Shown here: in pieces, positions 21,136-28,669 of the stretch
Position numbering within the stretch: the first letter of the stretch is position 1
Layout: every line of letters begins with the position of its first letter
DNA from: Pholiota molesta
Taxonomy: Eukaryota; Basidiomycota; Agaricomycetes; Agaricales; Strophariaceae
Assembly: GCA_014925825.1 (NCBI GenBank)
Contig: JACGCK010000404.1
Coordinates: forward strand, 1-28,669
Reading direction: 5' to 3'
Length of the DNA: 28,669 nt
Translations under genes and position numbers: made by a program
Notes under the pieces: generated by a model
What the model saw: the letters and a program-made list of their open reading frames with translations, nothing else
What the model was told of the DNA's origin: nothing
Database searches by the model: none

Positions 21136-23047
21136 TCAGAACCCGCGTCGGACGCTGTGGCGCTTATGCGCCATGACGCCCTCATGCACAGCGGACCCGC
21201 GTACCAGGCTCGTGTCCAACTCTGCGTCCGCGCCGGCGTCCGCTGCGGGCGCCGCGAGCTCGCGCCTGCGGCGCTTCGAGCCGCCGCTGCACGACGGGGC
21301 GTGGTTCGGGCCAGATCCGGAGGTGGCAGCGGTGCTCGCTGCCGTGCTAGAAGCCTGCGCCGGAACAGTGGTGGTTGCAGCCGAGTCAGGAGGAGGAGGA
21401 GTGGCCGCGGCGCTGGCGGGTGTCGGGGCGGGATTAGGCGCGCTGGCGGGTGGGCTGCTGGCGTTGGGTTGGGGTTTGGGTGCAGGCGCAGGCGCAGCGG
21501 ATGAGAAGATGTCGTTCTGGGCACCTACAACCGCAATAAATCAGCCTCAGCAATCAGGTCTTCTTCCTCTCTTCCCAAGAAGAGCAAACGCGAGGACGTA
21601 CCATCGTTAAACCCGAGCTTCGAGTTATACCCAGGCGACTTGTGGTCGCCCTCCAGGTCGTACCCGTCGACCGCGATATTGTTGCCGTCGTTCTGGTTCC
21701 AGTAGATCATCTGCTTCGCGCCCTTCGTGCACGCGCCGGGGTTGCCCTCGCACCATACGGGCGGCTTGGGCGCGGCGAGCGGGACGCTGCTCGTAGAGCC
21801 GCTGACGCTGCACTTGAACGGCGTTTGGAACATGTTGGGTTCGCCGCATCTATTGATCACGGTACATATGCATCAGCAACGTCGCTCAATGAAGATAGGG
21901 AAATTGGGCTGACCCGTTTGGTACCCAGCCCCACTAGATAAGAAATAAAAGCAAAAAAATGGAAGGAGCGACGGTCAGGGAGAATAGAGGAATTTTTCGG
22001 AGAGGGTACGTACAGCACAGATGCAACCGCCAGCAGGGCATGGAGGCATAGCGGCCGGGACGTCATAGTAGACCACGCGTTTCCAGGGAGTGCTGGCGGA
22101 AATCGAGCAATCAGAATTACACTCGGTCGAAGATGGTGATGATGGACGTACTTGTAACGCACAGAGAAGACGACAAGATTGTCTGGGGTGACCTTGTTGA
22201 TATCGGACTGGTGAAAAAGATATCATGAGTTGCAAGAAAGCGTAGAAGGTGACAGGAGCCCGCACTTGATAAGAGATGGCAAACGCGGTACCAGCCGCTC
22301 GTGATTGATTCTGCGCGTGGACTGAGAAGCGGTGAAAAGTGGCCTTTAAGGTCCTCATAACAACAGGGGAAAGGAGGAAATGGCTTACGATTCGGAGAAG
22401 TGATGCACGAGGGGACGTTCTGAAGTTACGTTAGTTCATTGAACTCGGCTATAGAATGTACAGGTACGGAAGGACGAACATAATCCTCGGGGTACGTTTG
22501 ACCATCCGGCCAATCCGACGTGCCGCTCCCTCCGTACGATAGAGTGGTCTTTGCGCGGTTGGATGCGAGTTCGATTTGGAAGCTTCCGCCAGCAGGTCTG
22601 TTGTGCGTTGAGCGTCGCGACTTGGGACACATCTTTGGGGGCACTTACATGTCGAGGTAGTCGCCGTCTGCAGGTGGGTATTGGTTGCACTAGAAATATC
22701 AACCTCAGCACCGCTCAAAGCTTTGGCTCAAAAGATATCCGTACATTGTTGGACGCATGCACTGGGAAAGGCAAAATGAGTGAAAATTAGGTGGAACAAT
22801 GGATAAACACTCACTCCACCATTGACTGAAAGGTAGTTGGTACAGAGGGGATACGATTGCGTATGAATTGAGGTCGGTGCCCGCAGAATTTCCCTGGAAG
22901 TTGAACATTACTGTTAAGCCACGCGTCCTTGGGGGATAGGGAAGTACATACATTCAGACAGTACATGCCCTTGTGCCAAGCACCGATATGAGCACTCGCT
23001 ACGCCAACCAGAGAAAGGGCGCCGAAAAGCGTCGCAGGTCGTATCAT
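21136..23047 (-). CDS. Secreted AA14-type lytic polysaccharide monooxygenase
   Basis: Twelve exons (22952-23047, 22815-22893, 22745-22761, 22649-22689, 22480-22597, 22389-22419, 22266-22321, 22152-22207, 22014-22092, 21914-21933, 21602-21849, 21136-21524) sum to 1230 nt, or 409 residues, with phase kept at each junction. A 19-residue signal peptide (MIRPATLFGALSLVGVASA) precedes a mature N-terminal His in HIGAWHKGMYCLN, as expected for the copper histidine brace; NLHAQNQSRAAGTAFAISY probably supplies the second His and VYYDVPAAMPPCPAGGC follows. Other family blocks are QLPFSQWW, YPPADGDYLDIPAGGSF, TTLSYGGSGTSDWPDG, CGEPNMFQTPFKC and GAKQMIYWNQNDGNN. After about 275 residues comes an Ala/Pro/Ser/Thr-rich tail with a basic run (SKRRRREL). 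Known AA14 enzymes oxidatively cleave xylan on cellulose fibres; substrate here is inferred. Family assignment rests on recalled motifs. Confidence 0.85.
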
Positions 23048-24955
23048 GGCTCGGGACGCGGAATAAACGAGAGGGTGGGGGTAAGGAGAGTGGGTAGCTG
23101 ATCCCGAGGAGGAGCTAATTGGGAGAAGGGGGATGAAAGGAAAGAGTCGAGCGTTGACAAGCAGGTTGAGGAGAACGTTTACGGATACAACGCCCGAACA
23201 AAATACTCTTATCACCTTCCTATTCGAGCGATCATCGAGAACGTCTCAATTTTTTCTCTGGTACCTGAGCGCGATCCAGCGCAAATGAAGCTGTTATGAT
23301 TAATGTCGGTGGTTTTTTTTGTTTTTTATTTTAAAAATGGTCTGTCGCTGGTCTGCCAACAAAGATTTTAGCGCCTCGTAAGGACGATTGGATTCCGAAT
23401 GTCCTTGAATATTTCGCAGACCTTTCTCAACCAGCAGGCTCCCTATCTCTTCCTATCCGGCTTGAAATTACGTTCGTCGTTCGGTGATTATGTCTCCCTG
23501 GCAACAGCTCGCTGTGCCTCGCCTAACTACTTCTGCGTGTCAGTGACGACATTGAACGTCTGTGATCCAAGCGGGCTTTGGAAGAAAATACATGCTCAAG
23601 ACAACTAATTCATACGCAAAATTGAATGATGTTGAAGGTGAATGCATGAAGGAAAAGAGATCTTGAGAAAGATTGATCATCTTTCAAATTTCCGTATTGG
23701 TGAATGCGGCTTATATAAGCATGCAGAAAAACGCTTAAGCGCTCATGCATCATGCATCATGCGATGAAGGGCTTTTTGGAAGGCAGTCAAACATACTTAC
23801 CATTTATAGCCATAACGTAAAGAAAAATCCAACATTGCAATTGACGCCCAGCTGCCCCAAGGGCCAAATTTGATCCTAAGTAATGTTTACATTCGAGTTT
23901 GGTTTCCTTACGGCTCGAACGGCCAGAATTCTATGTTTGTTCAATTAAGCGCTCAACAAGAATTCACCTGTCGCGCGGAGTGCACGCGTTTGCTCTTCGT
24001 GATTACTCTGACGAGAGCGCCTTTCCAATATGCCCAGTAAAAAACACCCGCGAAGACATGGCGCGGGTACGACACTCCGGTTCAGACGGTGCTGATTCAA
24101 TTTATTGTCAGTACTGACAGGTTGAAGGCTCTGTTAACAGCCTGCAGCCGCATTGTTGCTGGCTGGTGTTGGGCCTAGGGCTGTTAGTGAGAGAAAGTAC
24201 AGATGACAAACAGATCTACAAAGACAACGTGTACATGGGAAGTAGTGTGTGCCACTCGCTCCTCTAGGTGCTGATCTGGAAGCAAGATACGATAACTCCA
24301 AACAATTGAGTTCTGTGGGTCAAATCTAGCCAAATGGATTTTGCGAAAGGCCATAGATGTGAAACAGTCTTGAAAATGATTGGAACGAGAAGCTGATTCA
24401 CTGCGTCGTGGCTGAGAATTTTCTTTATCTGGTCATCTCAGTATAATTTTTTTCATCATGGTTCAAGTTTGGGTCACTACTTATTATCTCCATCACTCGG
24501 AGACTGTCATAATTTCACAGCATATCCAATTTTCGACGCCCACAAAGTGCGGCCACCGCATGTTTATTTGACGTCTCGATGTGCGATTCAGAATCAGAAT
24601 ATAATTTGCGCAGTTCTTGTGCAAGGTCGAAGATTCATGGTTCCTCCTCATTTTATAAGTTATACGCAGGTTATGCGGGATTTTATGTTTGATTAGCATC
24701 CCAGTGATGCAGCGCGATTTAAAGCGACCTTTGGACATGACCAAGCGAACCGTTTGTGTGTGCACATCTTCCGAGTTGCCGGGCCGGTGTCGGAGTGGGA
24801 TTCAACATGTCATTGTCAACCGCGCATCGTGTTCAACTTGTGTTCTTACATCCACGAACGACTGCACCGCACGCTGTCCTCGTGCCATCCTTTCCGAATC
24901 ACCGTCTTAGGACAGAAATCTGTAGATATAATACCTGCTGCAGTCTATCGCGACG
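23048..24955. other. Long intergenic region without a supported gene
   Basis: The first part (to about 23250) is the pyrimidine/purine-biased promoter flank of the AA14-type gene. After that there are only short unrelated ORFs, a T-rich tract near 23310, a TATATAAG with no gene behind it near 23711, and a small CATGCAT-type repeat at about 23744-23762. No RNA gene or transposon end was recognised. Confidence 0.5.
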
Positions 24956-26459
24956 ATGTTGTCCAAACTTTTATCCCGTCTCAAGTCCATCTTTGTACCC
25001 ATGTCCCCACCCGCTTCACCCGCTTACGAGGTGCCCAAAGCTCGGTTTCTACCTTTCGTAGGATATCCTCAAGATACCAAGGATACATAAGACATATCAT
25101 CTGTCAGATTCACTCTGGAAACGGCCCCGAATGGAAATCGCTATCCAAGCATCGGGTGGTCAAATTGGAATATTGCAAAAATATGGCCGACGGCGACAAA
25201 CCCGAGCACGAGTTTCTTGTGGCTACTGTCGTCGATCATAATGGAACTCTTTTCGTCTCCAGATTGAGCGAATCATATGCCCTTCTGACAAGACACTCAC
25301 CCCCGTCGAGCCGAAAGAAACCACTCATGGTTTCCTCACTCTCCTCATGTCCGAACAACCCTCTCGTGCCAAAGATAGTGCCAATCATTCTACTGCCCCT
25401 CGCTCCGAAGCTGTTTCGTCGCCCTTGGCTTTCGTAGCTGCTATTTACCAGGCAGTCGCCTTAGTAGCGTCACGCTCGGTTGCCAGCCTCGACAGTACTG
25501 TATCATCTTCGTCGGAGGCTTCCTCGGAATCCCTGATTGCGCAGTCAGGACCAGCATACGATATGGTCTCCCGGCTTGGACCATCGGACGTATACCCTCC
25601 CGGTGTCGTTATCTTGCGCTCCTTTGAACCGTCGCACAACAGTCTGTCCCTCCTGCATCTGGCGATGATTATCGAAGCCGTACATGACGCTCAACCTGAG
25701 TACCACGTTTTGACTGCCAATTGCTACTGGTTTGCGATGATGATTATGGGCATTTCCATGCTTCAAGGCGGTTATGTTCAGGTAGTTGGCAAGACTTCAC
25801 CCACAGAAGACGAATCACTTGAACCACCACCTCAAGTCTTCGTAAACCCTCACACATCGTCGGATCCAGAAATGCCAGAGGACTTGATACCGGTCCCTGC
25901 AGCAAACGAGGGCGACATCGAGGTCCAGATGCCGATCCCTACACCAAAAAAGGACGACATCGCGGTTATAACCAACGGAGCCGGAGCCGGCACGAAGACG
26001 GTGGTGCTCCTCGGGGCAGTGGAAATTGTTAGAGCGTCTTTCAAGGACATTTGGAAAGTTGGTCGACAGTCGCAAATCATTACGACACTGTTTATGGTTA
26101 TGTGAGTACCGTCTGATAATCTGATTGATAGTTAACATCTGGGACTCAACATCATATGATTTCAGCTGAAGAGTCGAAGAACTACTAGGGAGTTGGTTAT
26201 TGAGGCTGGAGCACAGGGCGAAGCGCGGGGCGAAGCACGGAAGCAGATTCAAGTTGATGCGCTGCAGAGGGAGAACGAAGATTTACGAAGCCAAGTGTGG
26301 GCCTTGACCAGGGAAGCACACAATCTGAACATGCAGGTCCTTCGATTCCTCGCAGCAGCGTTGATTTGTAAACACCCTAGGAAGATAGTATCTCGAGAGT
26401 CTCCATTTTTCAATATCTCATTCAAATTTCGTCGCAATTCGCACTTCCAAGAGCCCTAA
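24956..26459 (+). CDS. Unknown Agaricomycete protein with C-terminal coiled coil
   Basis: Exon 1 (24956-25057, starting MLSKLLSRLKSIFVPMSPP) joins exon 2 (from 25108) in phase; this carries HEFLVATVVDHNGTLFVSRL. The frame then changes: a weak intron 25349-25437 would restore phase into SAIYQAVALVASRSVASLD. The third exon contains PPGVVILRSFEPSHNSLSLL and HLAMIIEAVHDAQPEYHVL followed by TANCYWFAMMIMGIS. This pattern (Leu-rich segment, then a tyrosine/cysteine/tryptophan CYWF motif) is familiar from a large uncharacterised family in mushroom genomes. A last exon from 26166 reads a Gly/Glu/Arg stretch into a coiled coil (QIQVDALQRENEDLRSQVW). If the stronger donor GTGAGT at 26102 is used instead of the one at 26097, the coiled coil is lost to an immediate stop. 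Function is unknown. Confidence 0.6.
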
Positions 26460-26922
26460 GAGTTTAGCACACTTGCACATAAGTAGCCTTCAAGTTGGTA
26501 CATTCAAGTTCAAGCGTAGGTTTGGTGTAAGGATGCCAAAGCGCTGAAAGTTGTAGTTGGAATTCGAGGCCTTGGGGTTTGGTTCTCTTTTATGGCTGTT
26601 CAGACGTTCACCGCGTACAAATCCATCGTCTCGCTAGGTCTACACGAAAATAAAATAAAATAAGGTCTCCATGTGTGACACACGTGACGCGACGCGACCT
26701 GGACGCGAAGCCACGTGAGATGGGTCACGGAATTTCCCAAGCATTTCCATCATTTTCCTCCAGATAATTCTGGCACTTTGTCCAGTGTCCACAGCCAGCC
26801 ACAGCCAATCCTCACACAAGATCCACAACTTATCGCAACTTGCACCAAAGTTGCATCTTCAAGCTCCAAATTTCAGGCTTCCGCTCTTGCTCTTGTCTAG
26901 GATACGCCAGAACATACCTATT
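26460..26922. other. Intergenic region
   Basis: No coding exon is supported. The stretch contains an AAAATAAAATAAAATAA run near 26650 and several CACGTGA-like boxes (about 26680-26720). These may be regulatory sites but have no clear target gene. Confidence 0.4.
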
Positions 26923-27406
26923 TTACGCGAAAGGAAAGACAAGTGTTGCCTTGTTCTTCCTACCCACGGCTGTAGCTTCCGGCCAGATATAGTCATAGTC
27001 TCTTATCACCGTCATGAATGCACCGATGCGAACGAGATGAGCTGCTATGACGGAAAAGATGGCGAGCGGAGAGAAGGACGATAGACTCTGTATCTCAGCG
27101 ATGTGCTCCAGAATATCCTCAAGCTTACACATATATCCTCCGTATGTTCTTCGCCGTATTTCGCCCAAACTGCGGTGATAGAACTGTGTCAATGTCAGTG
27201 TCGTTGATGCTCTCCATCACTTCTGACATTCCGGACATGATGAAAATGATCAGGACGGTTTGCACCAATAGCGGTATGCGAATTTTGGCGTTGCCATACG
27301 AAAAGCAGCGGCTTAAGTTATAATCCTCCAATGCTCGTACGCATATATTCATCCGCAGAGTGTCGTGATCAGGCGTTATTAATTCTGGAACTCGCTTCGT
27401 CTTCAT
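26923..27406 (-). pseudogene. Degraded hydrophobic ORFs, perhaps remains of a membrane-protein gene
   Basis: Two overlapping minus-strand ORFs lie in different frames. The upstream one (27406-27125) has a membrane-helix-like stretch (IPLLVQTVLIIFIMSGMS). The downstream one (27192-26923) reads SPLAIFSVIAAHLVRIGAF, DYDYIWPEATAVG and then stops. The DYDYIWP-AT-VG wording recalls, weakly, the first helix region of the multi-pass DUF6533-type proteins that are abundant in mushrooms, but the order of pieces is wrong for an intact gene and no consistent splice model was found. It may simply be non-coding. A further ORF at 27771-27529 was not resolved. Confidence 0.25.
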
Positions 27407-28212
27407 GCTGTAAAGAAGCGGCTTGACATTTATGAAACAGCATTATCGTGAGTCTTATCCTCGTTATGTTCTCTCACCATATGTCTTATGTCGGTGACCC
27501 GAAGACTGCGATTTTGGGAGAAGTGGTTTTAATAACGAAGTCCCAAAAACAATCGCCACGTCGAGTAAACTTCATGCGCGGACAAATGCTGTTGTATTTT
27601 GTGTTCCCTGGCCAGCTCTCCGGGTAATCCCACTCGCACGCTCAGAACCTGCAGAAACTGACAGTTCTTCCACAATGATCGGCGACCACACCAAGATAAA
27701 ACTGGATAACGCGGAAGGGATAATTGGCTTGGGACTTGGCATGGATGGCTAACCACAGTATTTCGACCCAACTGTCAGGACCTGAAAAGCCAACGCCTAC
27801 GATTTCTTAATCTTATAGTGCCGTACCCGTACACTTTACGGGCGGTCCTGGTCGCTGTCATATCCGTCTGATAACGGCAACCGAACAGACCCTAAGCCCG
27901 AACTCCCGTCAATTACCTCTCGGCCCTCAATCCACACCTATCACAGCGGCGCAACATCGATAGAAGACCGCTGGATTCCGATCTGTCCAACCACTCATCC
28001 GCGACTTCCTTTCTTGGCCAAACGATGACAAGCATGAGACGATTGTGCTTCATTTTCGTTCTACTTTCTTCGCTGTGGCACCGTGTTCCTGGAGGTCTCG
28101 AAGGACGTTCTTCGCATCGTTCCAGCGTCTGATGTGCCTGTGCTATTCTCCCTCCTAGGCAAAGATGTGGTCATATCGCGGATGGGAATTTTTATAGCGC
28201 GCCTGCCGAAGG
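27407..28212. other. Region without a supported gene
   Basis: Short ORFs only. The minus-strand reading at about 27771-27529 is open but unlike any known protein. The part after 27800 is probably upstream flank of the WSC-type gene. Confidence 0.4.
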
Positions 28213-28219
28213 TATAAAA
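28213..28219 (+). promoter_or_regulatory. TATA box of the WSC-type gene
   Basis: TATAAAA stands 76 bases upstream of the ATG at 28289, a normal spacing for a fungal TATA promoter. Confidence 0.5.
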
Positions 28220-28288
28220 CAGATGGAGGGGGGAATTTTGACGCGTCGTAAAGACGTACCACTTTTCCCTTCCTGTGCAGCTGTGAAA

Positions 28289-28669
28289 ATGGCAACTTCT
28301 GCCGCGATTTCAATTGCTTGGGGGCTCTGCTCGTTCATGTATGTCGCGTTCTTCGATGCGGTTTAATGGAGCTCACGATTTTCATTTGCATCTTCATCTA
28401 GCACGCGCTTGGCCAAAACATTGTGCCCGCCATCCCTGCCGTCTTGCCTAGCGGTTGGAGCTCAATTGGATGTTTTTCGTATGTGTTATCTGTCGCCTCG
28501 CACGACATTGATTCGATGCTGATGTTTGAGCGCAGGGATATTTCTACTTCCGAACACTAGCGGCGACTAGCCTGGTCCAGGATCCCATGACGATTGAAAC
28601 ATGTATCGCCTTTTGCCAATCTGGGAACTTCAATCTTCGCTGGTGTAGAATTCGGTCGTACGTCTGACT
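28289..28669 (+). pseudogene. WSC-domain protein, partial and apparently frameshifted
   Basis: A short first exon from the ATG at 28289 encodes MATSAAISIAWGLCSF, which may be a signal peptide. The second exon (28402 to about 28480) reads NIVPAIPAVLPSGWSSIGCF, the start of a WSC domain. After an intron ending near 28535 the domain continues with RTLAATSLVQDPMTIETC and IAFCQSG, then FAGVEFGRTS up to the window edge. WSC domains are Cys-rich carbohydrate-binding modules of wall sensors and secreted enzymes. The three parts lie in different frames: one base is out of step near 28550 (otherwise TAG follows) and another near 28632, and the first intron also needs a poor donor. Either the gene is decayed or the sequence has indel errors. 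The rest lies beyond the window. Confidence 0.65.

Noticed and set aside
20912..21610. Plus-strand ORF of 232 residues, with other long GC-rich ORFs on both strands
   Set aside because: It overlaps the last two exons of the AA14-type gene, whose frame gives family sequence. The ORF exists because GC-rich Ala/Pro/Ser codons leave few stops in other frames.
24809..25061. ORF starting MSLSTAHRV as a further member of the small-protein family
   Set aside because: Only the first five residues resemble the family. The rest is low-quality sequence overlapping the first exon of the gene at 24956 in another frame.
1..28669. tRNA, rRNA or CRISPR features
   Set aside because: No cloverleaf with a GGTTCRA-type T loop, no rRNA-like stretch and no regularly spaced repeats were found. 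CRISPR is not expected in a fungal nuclear genome.

Overview
The window reads as nuclear DNA of a filamentous basidiomycete, most likely an Agaricomycete (mushroom or wood-decay fungus). Genes are broken by many 45-65 nt GT-AG introns with CTAAY-like branch points, some exons are only 14-20 nt long, and the recognisable families fit this group: expanded type I metacaspases, an AA14-type copper monooxygenase, an F-box/leucine-rich protein and a WSC-domain protein. Few genes are visible as long uninterrupted ORFs, so most models here were rebuilt exon by exon from splice sites and reading phase.

Left third (1-8200). After the tail of an unidentified exon (1-187) lies a broken metacaspase copy (about 307-1335) that keeps the region of the catalytic His but stops just before the catalytic Cys. 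Next is duplicated block A (about 2085-4718), which ends in a four-exon gene for a 114-aa protein. A second metacaspase (5342-8183) follows, with an intact His/Cys catalytic core but a disturbed proline/glycine-rich leader.

Middle (8200-18700). The stretch 8200-10700 is ambiguous, with ORF fragments on both strands. A clean four-exon gene for a 125-aa basic-tailed protein follows (10718-11293), then a minus-strand F-box gene (12545 to about 14063). Directly upstream of that gene sits a 1083-bp fold-back element (14204-15286) with arms of over 500 bp and a TGA target duplication. Beyond it is a minus-strand ORF chain with two in-frame TAA codons (15304-15936). Block B (about 16185-18688) is a diverged direct repeat of block A, 14.05 kb away, ending in a 108-aa paralogue of the small gene.

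Right third (18700-28669). This part is more conventional. It holds a seven-exon mitochondrial GTP/GDP carrier (GGC1/YHM1 type), convergent with a twelve-exon secreted AA14-type LPMO, then a roughly 2-kb gap, a multi-exon unknown protein with a coiled-coil tail, a region of degraded hydrophobic ORFs, and at the edge the start of a WSC-domain gene that seems frameshifted.

The genes do not form one pathway. The main themes are local duplication and decay (metacaspase pair, block A/B pair), insertion of a large palindromic element, and a possible family of short, intron-rich proteins with only phase-0 introns. In the two clear members of that family a palindromic TGCCGGCA box stands just upstream of the TATA box.
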